Source: CAWEEP01 sp963808125
Lineage (GTDB): Bacteria > Chloroflexota > Dormibacteria > Aeolococcales > Aeolococcaceae
Assembly (NCBI GenBank): GCA_963808125.1
Contig: CAWEEP010000059.1
Coordinates: 95,737-159,736 of the forward strand
DNA: 64,000 bases
Reading direction: 5' to 3'
Shown: positions 46,201 through 56,931 of the stretch, in pieces
Position numbering within the stretch: position 1 is the stretch's first letter
How the letters are laid out: the number at the start of each line of letters is the position of its first letter
Program-made: the position numbers and the translations under genes
Notes under the pieces: model-generated
What the model saw: only the letters and a program-made list of their open reading frames with translations
What the model was told of the DNA's origin: nothing
The model's database searches: none

Positions 46201-49200
46201 GCGTTATTGTTGATGGTAATGGTCAACGCATTAGGTTGGTTGACGTTCGTTGTCGCTGCGGCAAAACTTTTGGCAATGGTTGGGGAATTCACCACATTCA
46301 ACGTTGCTAAGGCTGACGCTTGATTTTTTATGCCTTCATTCGAGGTCACGGCAAGCGCTGGAATGGTATTGTTGTAAACCCCTAAAGCCGTGGCTGTTAC
46401 ATTGACAGCAACTTTACAACTGGCGCCTGGCTAGAGTGTCACTCCACTCACCGTCACCAAACCAGTGCCCCCAGTAGCGACAATCGCACCGTTCGGGCAG
46501 TCAGTCACCGCGTTTGGAATTGCCGCAACCACTAAACCTGCTTGCAGGGCATCGGTATAGCTAACCGTCAATATCGTCGGACTGAAGCATCGGATAAAAA
46601 CATACTCACTATCGTAATATTTAAGCGCGAGGTCAGTTCCTGCCCGAATAAAAGGGTCAAAGCCTTTCATGACCCTAGACCTTGCAAAGTTGACAATGAT
46701 GCGGTGGTTCCTTGCGTATTGGTGATTCCTTGATCACTCGTGATGGCGCAGGGATGGTGTTGGTCAAGTCTAAAAATTTGACCGAGGTCGTGGTCACCAA
46801 AAGTTTACAGCCACCATTGGGTATCGTGGCGCTCGGGTCTAACTTCTCCCGTCTCCCGGAATTGCAGTCACTACGCCGCCTGGGCAGGTGGTACTGGCAT
46901 TCAGGCACCGCGAAAATTTGGATACCAGTAGGAAAGGTATCTGTAAAGCTGGTGCCCGTCACCGCCACACCAGACGAATTACCCACATCAATTTCCAAAA
47001 CGGACGGCACCCCACCAGTCACCAACACGGGATTGAAGGACTTGTTTAAGCTGATATTGGGGGAAATTTTCGACAAGCTGGCGGTCACCGTAGCCGTATT
47101 GCTCAATCCTTGGTCGCTGTTGATATTGCCCACCGGAATGGCATTGCTCCAAGGCCCAGTGCCGCTTAGTGATGACATCAAAAGCAAATTCACAACTGCC
47201 GCCTGAGGCCAGAGACACACCTAAAGCTGTGCGCCTGCCGCCCCAGGGTTAGCCACTATATTCGGTGTCCCGCTACAATTGGTCGTGGCGTTGGCTGGGT
47301 TTGCGACGGTCAGTCCGGTACTGAAACCGCTGTCATTCAAGGCAACATTCGTCAATAAACCAGTCGAAGTGTTGCTCAAGGTCAGTTGCACCGTGCTTTG
47401 CCACCCGAACTACTTGGGTAGGGTAAGGTTTTAGTCGCCGATAAGCCAGAGGAAATGGTCAAGTTTGCGGTAACCTTGGCTGGCAACGTGACATTTTGAT
47501 CGTTTGCGAAGTCACCGGGATTGATCGTATTGACATAAGTGTTTAATGTCGTGCCAGTCACTTTTGCAGTAATGATACAGGTCGATTCTTGACTGGCTGC
47601 AGGTCGGCTAGCGACGGTACCGGCCACTTAAACTAATTTGATTATTCAAAGGAAATGCTTTCAGGGTTCCACCGCAACTATTGGTAGCAGCAGGATTCGC
47701 CGCCAAAGTGATGCCGCTCGGGAAATTATCCGTCAAATTAACGCCAGTAGCGGATTCACCGTGCGATTGTAGACGGTGAGTGTCAAAGTTGACGTGCCGC
47801 CTTGCGGTATGGAGCTAGGGCTAAAGCTTTTAGTCACTGCGCCAGAGGAAATTGACACCACATTGGCAGCAGAGGGGTTGGTGTTTGTCACTACATTATT
47901 TTGCCCGTTGTAGCCTGAAATAGAATTAAGGGGAATGCTATTGTTAAAATTCAACCCAGTTGTGGCAGTTACGGGCAATTGGGCGTAGATGGTAATGGTG
48001 CACAAGCCGGCCGTTGTGCCAGAGCCTGCGGCAATCGTGCCTCCCGTCCATTTGATTCCCGCGTCCGTTGCCGCAGGGACACCCGTTCCAGTACCTGCAG
48101 CGTTTTCCCTTGCCAAGTGCCGCCGCTACAACCAGTATCAGTGCTATATATCCCTGTGCCAGGGTTATATAAAGTCATCTGATTGCCGCCACTGGCTGGC
48201 AATAAATCAGTAAAATTGACGCCCGTCACTGCGCCGCCGGAATAGTTCTGGATCGCTATCGTAAACGCTGTCCACTGCCCGGGGGCTACGTTGTCCACTG
48301 AAACAGTTTTAGTGACGCTCAACTGTGCATTGGCCGTCAAGGTTGCGCTTGCGGCAGGGCTAGCGTAGTTATTGGGATTGGTCACGGCATTGGCGGAAAT
48401 ATTATTGGTATGCCCCCCATCCACGGTTGAAGTTACGTGAGCAGAGATAACGCAGAGCACCATTTTTTCCCGCTATGGCATTAGCCAGCTTTATGCCCGT
48501 ACTGCCATTGGCCAACGCAGCACCGTTTTGATCCGTTAATGTCCCATTATTAAAACCAGTACCCGTACAAGCCACTTCCGGACTGGTGACACCCGTGCCG
48601 CTAATCAACACGGTAACGCCTATTGTTGACATATCGTCAACAAAATTGGTGATGGGAAGGGTATTCGTCAGGCTATTATTGCTGATCGTCAAAGTCATCA
48701 GCGATGGCTGACCAGCGGGAATTAAGGTTGGATTGAAACTTTTAGCGACACCAATCGGCGAGTTGACATTCAACACCTGACTAAACGCCAGACTGCTCAA
48801 TCCCCGGGTATTACCGATCGCGCCATCGGGCGGATTGTTATTAAAAGGCTGCGTAAGGACTGGTTGTCCATTGACTGAGATCGTGGAGACCAAGACATTG
48901 GCCGTTAAGGTCAGAGCTGCTGCCCACGCCAATTGTGCCGCCAGTCAATGTTATGCTTCCATCGCCAGGGGTCGCTGTCAGCGTACCATTTACAGCGCCT
49001 GTGCCGCTACAAGTTGTACTGGCATTGGCTGGATTCGCCACCACCATGCCAGTTGGCAGGGGATCGACAAAACTGGTCAACGGCATTGTGGCGTTGGTAT
49101 TGGGGTTGGTCAGCGTTATGGTTAACGTGGTAGGGTCACCGATTATCGCAGGTGACGGCGAAAAACTTTTGCTGCCAGTCGGAGGATTAACGGAATTGAC

Positions 49201-49830
49201 TAGAAGTGTTGCGTTTGCGGGGGTTGTATTCTTGACTGTAACAGAGTTTTCGCGCGCCGCATATCCACTAATCGTAATGGAGGGGGAGGTATTGGCAGGA
49301 AGGGCAGGAATGTTCGCGACATGGTTCCCTGGCACAATTGAACTGACGTTTATTTGCCAAGTACATTTCCCATCCACAGTGCCAGTACCCGCAGGTATAG
49401 TGCCATTGGTTAACGAAATGACGGAGGTGCCGATGACTGCAGCATTCTCTGTGAATCCGCAACTGTCTACGATATTGGTGGGGGAGTTGATGGTGATTTC
49501 AGGTGGCAAGATAACGGTTACAGCAGCACTGGTCAGTGGCACCAAAGAAGTATTGGCTATGGTGATGGTGTAAATCGAATTGTCACCTTGATTTATAGTC
49601 GCTGGGGAAAATTGTTCATTGATGGTGGTAGTGGCGGAAGCAGTCCCTGCATAGCCGACCGATAAAACCATAAACAAGACCAAAGGGATTCCGAAAATGC
49701 TTGTAAATTGAGCTTTTAGTGCAGTTGAAGTAAATTCAGTAACGCCCCACAAGCGAACTTTAAATAACTTAATGGACAAACCAAAAAAAACCAAACCTAA
49801 AATTAAATTCATTCCCAAAATTCCCCACAC
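43190..49830 (-). pseudogene. Giant repeat protein, probable exosortase H substrate, heavily frameshifted
   Basis: About ten overlapping minus-strand frames (49830, 48932, 48463, 48116, 47627, 47220, 46670, 46349 and 45918 are the upper ends) form one protein of over 2000 residues. The N-terminus has a hydrophobic segment (SIFGIPLVLFMVLSVGYAGTAS), then INEQFSPATINQGDNSIYTI. Repeats follow in the pattern SKAFNPxTIxxGGxSTLTIT, LxNPNxxALTL, DTLPxNLxVAxxPNxxGTC, and two SdrD-like modules near the end (SGTVFSDLNNNQLQNGSEVG). Similar repeats occur in IPTL-CTERM proteins. The C-terminal sorting signal would lie just past the join and is missing. The xrtH cluster immediately upstream supports the assignment. 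Confidence 0.7.
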
Positions 49831-49978
49831 AAAATAATCAACGTCTACGAAATATAGTTCAACTTGAAAATTTGTGTGACGACCATCTAAAAAATAAAAT
49901 ATTTTTTATTGGGTATTTGAAAAGTTGGCAAGGTATGCTCGCCAGCCTACTCTAACTTAAGGTTGCTCGCCGTTAAGG

Positions 49979-50551
49979 TCAGGCTTGCATGAAGGGTTGG
50001 TTATAGTTAGCCCAAAGCACGATGGGCGCCACCGAAGGCAAAACCAAGTAACTGAGCTGATACCCTAGCCCCAACAGATTGAGTTGCCAAGCGGAAAAGC
50101 CGGTCGCATACGCCATGCCTGCGGGTGCCAAATCGAAAGCGATGCTTTTTAATGCTTCGCAGCAAACACCTACAACAATCAACCCCGTTAGCACACCCAT
50201 GCCTATCAGCCATGCTTTAAGCTTAAAATTCTGGGCGGCGAGCAATAAAGCTGCATACAATGCCAAACAATATCCATACGCCAAGGGGTTAATGGGGAAC
50301 ACCAAGGCAGCCATTTTTTGATGTTGCGTGTATTGCTCCAAATCGCCCAGATTCGTGACAATTTCTAACTGTGAACCTACTTTGCCAACCCCTGCAATTA
50401 AGCTTGGAAACAGCTCATGCAAAGCGATGTTGGCTAATGTCGCTACCAGCCATGTCCAAATAGTTGCCAAGTAAAACCAAGCAAAAAAACATAACGGCAT
50501 GAATACCAGAATGCTATAAACAAATTTTCTCAGTGAGATGCTCGAACTCAT
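49979..50551 (-). CDS. Exosortase H-associated membrane protein
   Basis: The 190 residues start at the ATG at 50551, overlapping the xrtH stop (ATGA). About five membrane helices are visible (SILVFMPLCFFAWFYLATIW near 10-30, LAYGYCLALYAALLLAAQNF, LIGMGVLTGLIVVGVCCEAL, YLVLPSVAPIVLWANY). It is not an exosortase itself: no Cys/Arg/His set is seen. A multi-pass protein next to xrtH is known from other IPTL-CTERM systems and is named only by this association. It is downstream of xrtH and upstream of the putative substrate on the same strand. Confidence 0.75.
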   Translation of the reverse strand: MSSSISLRKFVYSILVFMPLCFFAWFYLATIWTWLVATLANIALHELFPSLIAGVGKVGSQLEIVTNLGDLEQYTQHQKMAALVFPINPLAYGYCLALYAALLLAAQNFKLKAWLIGMGVLTGLIVVGVCCEALKSIAFDLAPAGMAYATGFSAWQLNLLGLGYQLSYLVLPSVAPIVLWANYNQPFMQA

Positions 50552-51045
50552 AAATGGAGATAATGCTTGCTTAATTTTAGCCAGATTAAAAACACCACCA
50601 ATACATCGACCATAATCAACGCCTGCCAAATATACAGGTGCGCCCATTCAAACACCGCCAAGTTCCATTGCCCTAGATAAAACAAGCTGATGATACGCAG
50701 GATATTTAAAACTTGTACGCACAAAAAACCCATCACAATGCCAATGAGTTTCGCTTTCCAAGCCGCAGGGAATGCCAAGATGGCGGCAATCAAGACCAAT
50801 GATGCCTCGACCCCGTTACAACCTGCTTGAATTGAAACTGCAAAACCACTCGTAGAATCGATTATTTCGATGCCTTTAAAAACGGCCCGCTTGTCAAAGA
50901 AGTGTATTAGCCAAGCCGTCACATGTGCTATGGCTTCCGTATAAGGAATGATGATGGCATTTTGCACAGGATTGTATAGTTCAATAAAGAACAAGGAGAC
51001 AAGCAACAGCATGAAATGAATAAAAAATTGCTTCATTAGGGGCAA
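50548..51045 (-). CDS. xrtH: Exosortase H (XrtH), IPTL-CTERM type
   Basis: Exosortases are membrane cysteine proteases/transpeptidases that process C-terminal sorting signals. The 165 residues show the compact XrtH layout. The catalytic Cys76 lies in SIQAGCNGVEASLVLIAAIL, the conserved Arg117 in VQVLNILRIISLFYLG and His136 in VFEWAHLYIWQALIM. Four to five hydrophobic helices surround them. Two ATGs (51045 and 51036) are possible starts. It is the upstream gene of a set with an associated membrane protein and the giant repeat protein. Confidence 0.88.
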   Translation of the reverse strand: MPLMKQFFIHFMLLLVSLFFIELYNPVQNAIIIPYTEAIAHVTAWLIHFFDKRAVFKGIEIIDSTSGFAVSIQAGCNGVEASLVLIAAILAFPAAWKAKLIGIVMGFLCVQVLNILRIISLFYLGQWNLAVFEWAHLYIWQALIMVDVLVVFLIWLKLSKHYLHL

Positions 51046-51147
51046 TAATACTGATGAACAGTGCTTGGTTGGAAATTTAAACCGTTTTGGCTGGTTTTTT
51101 GAGGAGGTAAGTATTTAAGCAAAAGTTTTCAAGGAGAACGGTGCAGG

Positions 51148-51230
51148 CTTAACCGTTCGTCCTGAGCTTGTCGAAGGATGGGCGGTTAAGCCGATCATGG
51201 TTCGACAGGCTCACCACGAACGGCTTAACC
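51148..51230. repeat. REP-like inverted repeat element
   Basis: The left arm reads cttaaccgttcgtcctgagc followed by ttgtcgaagg. The right arm, on the opposite strand, reads gttaagccgttcgtggtgag followed by cctgtcgaacc. The two arms of ~33 bases match at most positions and frame a short spacer with a ggcggttaagcc segment. This GTTCG-TGAGC-TGTCGAA layout is that of dispersed palindromic repeats found in many proteobacterial genomes. Only one copy falls in this window. Confidence 0.7.
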
Positions 51231-51349
51231 ACTTTCTTGGCTTGAAGCAAATGCTTGAAAACTTTGGCCTAGCTACTTACTCGACTTATTTTAAAATAGG
51301 CGCGCCACAGCGCGCCTCATGGAAGATTTTTGGACTCCATGTCACCAAA

Positions 51350-51375
51350 ATCGATTCGCCGCGCGGCGAATCGAT
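51350..51375. repeat. Perfect 26-bp palindrome
   Basis: The half-sequence ATCGATTCGCCGC is followed directly by its exact reverse complement, giving a 26-bp uninterrupted palindrome. It is GC-rich in the centre. It could be a protein-binding site or cruciform; a terminator would need a loop, so that is less likely. Confidence 0.7.
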
Positions 51376-51709
51376 CCAGCCCCGATTCGTCCTGCGTCCG
51401 CCTCAACTTCGCACTACGCTCCGCTACTTGCTTCGTTAAGGCTCCCACAATGACTCTACGGCCCTTCGGGAAAAAATGTTTGCCTCCCTCGCGCGCTATC
51501 GCGCACTTCGGATTGGCACATTTCCCTTCGCCTACCGCGGACTAAAAATCATCACTTCGCTAGCGCTCCGTTTCCATGATTTTCAGCGTAAGCCAAGTAC
51601 TTAGGTGGATTATAAAGTAGCATCGATAATTGGGGCAATTATCGTCCGTCCATTGCAATTATGAAATTGCTCGGCCTGCTATAACCCATGGCAGAAAACC
51701 TAATTATAT

Positions 51710-52999
51710 TCAACGCTTAAACGCATTTCTTGAGCGTGATGCTGCTTGACCATTATCACGATGGCCTGCAGGTGCATAATTATTTCGCCGCTGTTCCTGC
51801 GGTTTAGGCTTCACTTTGTGCGCTGGTAAGACGGTTTTTTTAGGCATATCACCTATCGATAAGGATTCTGCTTCATACCCTGTATCAGCAATGCGTGGTA
51901 TGGATATTTTGAGCAATTTTTCAATGGCTTGCAATAACTTGGCCTCATCAGATGACACCAATGAAATGGCTTCGCCGCTGGCCCCTGCGCGCCCAGTCCG
52001 CCCTATACGATGTACGTAATCTTCAGGGACTGCTGGTAAGTCATAGTTGACCACGTGCGGCAACTGGTCAATATCCAGCCCTCTCGCGGCAATGTCGGTC
52101 GCAACCAAAGCCGTCACTTTGCCATGCTTGAACATTTCCAACGCTTTAACCCTTGCGCCCTGGGTTTTGTCACCATGCAATGCGGCGGTGCGGATACCAT
52201 CTAGCGCCAATTGCTTAGCCAAACGATCTGCACCATGTTTCGTGCGTACGAAGATTAAAACTTGCTGCCAATTGCCATTGCCAATCAAAAAAGACAGCAA
52301 TTCCCGCTTGTATTCGCGTTTAATGGGATACAAGCATTGAGCTATGGCATCAACAGTCGCATTGCTGCGCGCCACTTCTACTTGGGCAGGATTGTTCAGC
52401 AGTTGGCTCGCCAAGGTTTTTATTTCCGGCGAAAATGTCGCAGAAAATAATAAAGTTTGGCGCTGACGGGGGATTAAGGCAATCACTTTGCGTATGTCTT
52501 GAATAAACCCCATGTCCAACATGCGATCTGCTTCATCGAGTATCAAGACTTTAACATGCGATAAATCAATGGTTTTTTGCTGGGCATGATCCAGCAAGCG
52601 TCCCGGCGTTGCCACCACAATGTCACACCCCCGGCGAAGGTTGCGGATTTGATTATTGATGCTTACACCACCATAGACGGCTTCTGTAAATAACGACAAA
52701 TGTTTTCCATATGCCCTAATGCTTTCATAGACTTGCAGCGCCAATTCACGCGTCGGCACTAATACCAAACCGCGAATGGGGCGCGGTCGTTGGGCAGATG
52801 GGGAATCCAGCAATAATTGCAACAATGGCAAGGTGAAGCTGGCGGTTTTGCCAGTGCCCGTTTGAGCGCCTGCCAATATATCCCGTCCCGCCATCACCAC
52901 TGGGATAGCTTGTTGTTGGATAGGCGTTGGGGTTTTATAACCCTGTTCGGTTATCGCCTGCAAGATTTCGGCGGATAAGCCGAATTGAGTAAATGACAT
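51710..52999 (-). CDS. rhlE: DEAD-box RNA helicase RhlE
   Basis: The 429 residues hold the DEAD-box motifs: Q motif (F..Q.) at the start, Walker A AQTGTGKT (45-52), PTRELALQ, VATPGRLLDH, VLILDEADRMLD, LFSATFSP, LIFVRTKHGADRLA, VATDIAARGLDI and HRIGRTGRAG. Short Q-motif spacing and overall similarity place it with RhlE (ribosome assembly and RNA turnover). The C-terminal tail (residues ~370-429) is basic and Asn/Gln/Arg-rich, as usual. It is on the minus strand, downstream of the rapA gene. Confidence 0.95.
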   Translation of the reverse strand: MSFTQFGLSAEILQAITEQGYKTPTPIQQQAIPVVMAGRDILAGAQTGTGKTASFTLPLLQLLLDSPSAQRPRPIRGLVLVPTRELALQVYESIRAYGKHLSLFTEAVYGGVSINNQIRNLRRGCDIVVATPGRLLDHAQQKTIDLSHVKVLILDEADRMLDMGFIQDIRKVIALIPRQRQTLLFSATFSPEIKTLASQLLNNPAQVEVARSNATVDAIAQCLYPIKREYKRELLSFLIGNGNWQQVLIFVRTKHGADRLAKQLALDGIRTAALHGDKTQGARVKALEMFKHGKVTALVATDIAARGLDIDQLPHVVNYDLPAVPEDYVHRIGRTGRAGASGEAISLVSSDEAKLLQAIEKLLKISIPRIADTGYEAESLSIGDMPKKTVLPAHKVKPKPQEQRRNNYAPAGHRDNGQAASRSRNAFKR

Positions 53000-53197
53000 A
53001 ATATCCTTGAATGTAATCGTTATAAAAAGCTAAGAAAAAAGCACAGGACACCATCATAGCAACAACCTTAGTTGCCATGATGGTGCGCGATCATGCTTGA
53101 AAAGTTGGTAATGTATCGAAATGAATCGCATGAAAGGCCCACAAGGTTTGCATAACCTCATGGGGCTTGTGAGCGGGACTTACTGACAAACCTAATG

Positions 53198-55964
53198 TCA
53201 ACTGGTCACGATAAAACGCACAGCATCCAAACGAATCTGCGCTTCTTGAATATTGCTGTACGACAAGCGCACCACATCTTTTAACTGCTCGACTTCATCT
53301 TCCTTAATGCTGGCATTCACCTTCCTTAGCCTCGCCAAGCGTTTAATTTCAGCACCTAAGGCGTCCAACATGACTTTATTGGCTTGGAGGGTGATGGCCT
53401 CCATCTCCAATTTAGCCTTTTGCCGCGCCATTTCCAGTATTTTTGTGATCTGCCGCCGTTGGGTATTTAAAAACGCACTAACCTGATGGCCTTCAAAACT
53501 ATCGCCTGTGCTAAGCAAGCTGGCATGGCTGATGGTCTCGGTCAGATCGCGAAGATTTTGGTCTATCAATACCCGTATGGGCGTATGGGGTAAAAAGCGG
53601 TAATTTGTAACTCGACCGGCGCACTGCATTCCACAATAAATAACAACTCCAATAAAAATTGGCCTTCCGCCAATTTGTGTGTGTAACGGCAGAAACCGAG
53701 GCATTGCCTGTATCGCTGGACAACACTAAGTCCATGGCCGCAGCAACCATAGGATGTTCTTGCGTCAAAAATTGCATGTCCTCACGCAATAATGCAATAT
53801 CCCGCTTGACAGTGACGGTCAAACCATCCTCAGTCAATAACGGAAAATGTGCAATCCTTAAATGTTCACTGGGACATAAGATATAACAGTCCGGTGAATG
53901 TACTTCGACATCCACGCCATAGCAATCCAGCAGGCTTTCAAAATAAGGCCACAAAGTGGACGCTTTCTCATCTTGCTCAATTTGCTGGATTAATGCCCCT
54001 GCCATTTCGGTGCGACAAGAATTTAACTCCAGCAACTGATCCCGTCCCTGATGCAGTTGCGCTTCAATGGTTGCACTCAAGGCTTGGGTTTTTAGGATAA
54101 AGCTATCCAGCGCCTTTTGATCCGTGCTGTGCAATATTTTGGCAAGCAGCTCTTTTTGCTCTTCCGCCAAACGTTGTGCGCCAGAACAATTGACCCTGAA
54201 CGCATTCATCCCTTCGTGATACCAGCGGAACAGCACTTCCTGCGGAGATTTCTGCAAATACGGCACATGGATTTGAATGATATGTTGCTGCCCAATACGG
54301 TCTAAACGTCCAATCCGTTGTTGTAATAAATCAGGGTTTTCAGGCAAATCAAACAAAATCAGATGCTGCACAAATTGAAAATTGCGCCCTTCACTCCCAA
54401 TTTCAGAACAAATCAAAATCCTGGCCGAACCTTCGTGATCCGCAAAAAAGGCCGCCGCCCGATCCCGCTCAATAATGCTCATGCCTTCATGAAACACGCT
54501 GGCAGGCACATTGGTGCGATTTTTAATGGCCTGTTCCAAAGCAATGGCTTGTTCGGCAAGATGACAAATCAACAGGACTTTTTGCTTTTTAAGTTGCTTT
54601 AATTTATCGACCAACCAGAGAAAACGCGGGTCATTGGTGACATCTTCACTCACGTTGCCCGTTAAAGGATAACCATGGCACTCGCGGGCCGGAAAACCTT
54701 GCACGGTATGCCGGGAATTTCGGAATAAAATACGCCCAGTGCCGTGGTGATCCAATAAAATGTTCAGCAATGCATCCCGCGCGGCAACTGCTTTTTCAGG
54801 GTCGTTAATTTGCGCCAATAAGGCATCGACATTATCGTCTTTCAGCAGTTTTTTTAATTCATTCTGCGCCTTGCGTTCTAGTTTTTGTCCCGCCAGCAAA
54901 GATTTTGCAGCCTCAGCCACTGGCTCAAACTGTTGCTCTTGTTGCAAAAAGTCTTTAAAACTATAAAAACGGTCAGGATCAAGCAACCTTAAGCGTGCAA
55001 AATGGCTTTCCTTCCCCAATTGTTCCGGCGTCGCCGTCAATAAAATCAACCCTGGTGAGCGGTCACTCAATTGTTCCACAAATTGATACCCCACGCTGGG
55101 CGTTTGTTCATGCCATTGCAGATGATGCGCTTCATCCACCACCACCATATCCCATTGGGCATTGATGGCCTGTTCTTGCCATTGCGGATAGCGTTCGAAG
55201 AAATTTTGGCTGCACAACACGAGTTGTTCAGTCATAAATGGGTTTTCATCTTGCACCTCGATGCACCGCTCTGCATCGAACACACTAAAGCGCAGGTTAA
55301 AGCGCCGCAACATCTCTACCAACCATTGATGCAATAAGCTTTCCGGTACAATGACCAATACCCGTTTGGTTAAATTGTTCAACAAACGATGATGCAAAAT
55401 CAAGCCAGCCTCAATGGTTTTACCCAAGCCCACTTCATCTGCCAACATGATTCTGGGTGTCAATCGGTTCGCAGCCTCGTGAGCAATAAATAATTGATGC
55501 GCCAGCAACGAAGTGCGGCCACCTTGCAACCCCTTGAAAGAGGCTTGTTGATGGCGTTGCAGCCGCAGCCACGTTTCATAGCGTAACAAAAACCACGCAT
55601 CAGGATCCACTTGCCCCGCAAATAAACGATCATACGGTTTATTAAACTGGATATGATGGTTTAGCGCCATTTCTTCGAGTTGCAGGGTATTGCCTTCCTT
55701 ATCTACACATAAATAAGTCAATAGGCCAGACTCTTCAATCACATCCTGCACCAGCAACTGCTCGCCTTCAGCAGACTCAATCGCATCCCCTTCGACAAAC
55801 CTAACCCTGGTCAAGGGCGCATTGTCTGCTGCATATAGGCGCTTTTCGCCGCACGCCAAAAACAACATACTGACACGGTTAAACTCAACATCCAAAACCA
55901 GACCTAACCCAAGTTCTGATTCAGTGTTACTAATCCAGCGTTGGCCGGGGATAAAATCACTCAT
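53198..55964 (-). CDS. rapA: RNA polymerase-associated ATPase RapA (frameshifts near the 3' end)
   Basis: RapA recycles RNA polymerase after termination. The ATG at 55964 opens FIPGQRWISNTESELGLGLV (the N-terminal Tudor-like domains). The SWI2/SNF2 core has ADEVGLGKTIEAGLILHHRL, VVVDEAHHLQW, ILLTATPEQLGKESHFARLR, LICHLAEQAIALEQAIKNR and LQQRIGRLDRIGQQHIIQIH. The C-terminal domain passes through at least two frame changes at about 53,590-53,680 before resuming in RFLPHTPIRVLIDQNLRDLT and a helical end at 53,198. The full length is ~920 residues, close to family size. The shifts sit next to a T/A-rich run and probably are sequencing errors. Confidence 0.9.
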
Positions 55965-56168
55965 TTATTGACATGCCTGTTTAAATAATTGCACAACACA
56001 CAGATAAAAAACCTAGCACAGGTTATCGAATGGGAAATGGGACTGAATTTTTATATTTCAATGGAAAACAGCTTAAAAACTGCAGGTGGCAAAAATTCAT
56101 AAAAAAACCGCGCCTAAATTGCAACCCATGACGATGCCGCCTAGCCTCTCTGGCTTACCTCACCCTCA

Positions 56169-56588
56169 TCAACTGGCATATTCAGACCAAATACGCTGCC
56201 TCTCCAAGCTGTAACGGGCAATTGCGGCAATCTCTTCATCCCTGTCCTCCACAAATTGCTCCAAGGCATGCCCACGCTTTACCACCACAAAACGGACGAA
56301 TTCATGGCTATCCTGTGCCAGAATATCCAGAAACTTACTTTCACTACAATATTTGGCAACGGTTGCCCGAACTTGCCAATCAACATCTTTTACCAACACT
56401 TCATGGCCGATTTTTTTTCGCGCCACCGTGCTCCTAACCAACATCGAACGGTCATTGACCAGTGCCGCCAGCGCAAAACACTGCTCCGCCGCCTCCAGAC
56501 GTATGTAATCATCAGGCTCTTTCAGTAGCTCGGCAACGGAATATTCTTTTCCGGCAAGGGTTATTTTGTCTTCGCTGGCTTCGGACAT
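56169..56588 (-). CDS. HEAT-like repeat protein
   Basis: The 139 residues start at the ATG at 56588 (MSEASEDKITLAGKEYSVAE). Tandem helical pairs resemble HEAT or variant (LRV-like) repeats, e.g. AAEQCFALAALVNDRSMLVR, KDVDWQVRATVAKYCSESKF and VKRGHALEQFVEDRDEEIAA. The family and function are unknown. It lies between rapA and slyX on the same strand, with ~200- and ~140-base gaps that show nothing recognisable. Confidence 0.65.
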   Translation of the reverse strand: MSEASEDKITLAGKEYSVAELLKEPDDYIRLEAAEQCFALAALVNDRSMLVRSTVARKKIGHEVLVKDVDWQVRATVAKYCSESKFLDILAQDSHEFVRFVVVKRGHALEQFVEDRDEEIAAIARYSLERQRIWSEYAS

Positions 56589-56727
56589 ATTTTATTTATC
56601 TTAAAAAAGTCTTGTAAACCTGAATAGTTTAGATAAAAGCAAATCCTAAGTACAATATTTATTCAATTTTATGTTTAAATCCGCGCGGCAATGGCCTTTA
56701 CATCCCATTGCCCTGTTTAAATTCTGG

Positions 56728-56931
56728 TTAATAATGCGGAGGGGTTTGGTCGATATTTTCTTCAGGCATTTGCATTTGCATACCTTTCAAGCGCTCAAGC
56801 AACACCCGGCTCGTTGCCTCCAACTGGTCAATCTGCCGTTGTTGCTTGCTGATGACCATGTTCAGTGCTTGCAGCAAATCTTCTTGATAGGCGACCTTAA
56901 TTTCTAACTCGACAAATCGTTGTTCACTCAT
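56728..56931 (-). CDS. slyX: SlyX family protein
   Basis: The 67 residues are predicted to be a coiled coil, with the SlyX pattern RFVELEIKVAYQEDLLQALN, VISKQQRQIDQLEATSRVLL and a short Gln/Met/Pro tail (EENIDQTPPHY). The role is unclear even in E. coli. The start ATG overlaps the ecsC-like stop by one base (TAATG), indicating co-transcription. Confidence 0.9.
   Translation of the reverse strand: MSEQRFVELEIKVAYQEDLLQALNMVISKQQRQIDQLEATSRVLLERLKGMQMQMPEENIDQTPPHY

Larger units (their letters stand above)
51046..51709. other. 664-base non-coding region
   Basis: This gap between xrtH and rhlE has no convincing gene. It contains an interspersed inverted repeat (51148-51230), a perfect palindrome (51350-51375), and short hairpins such as gcgcgccacagcgcgcc near 51,299-51,316 and the pair aaaatcat/atgatttt near 51,545-51,590. 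The palindrome and the repeat are listed separately. Such structured gaps are typical of terminator-rich regions and intergenic repeats in gammaproteobacteria. Both flanking genes are on the minus strand, so rhlE transcription would end in this region. Confidence 0.6.

Noticed and set aside
37243..49830. CRISPR array or tandem DNA repeats in the giant genes
   Set aside because: The periodicity is at protein level (about 115 residues) with diverged DNA. No short identical direct repeats with spacers were seen.
51350..51375. Rho-independent terminator at the perfect palindrome
   Set aside because: There is no loop and no T tract directly behind either arm.
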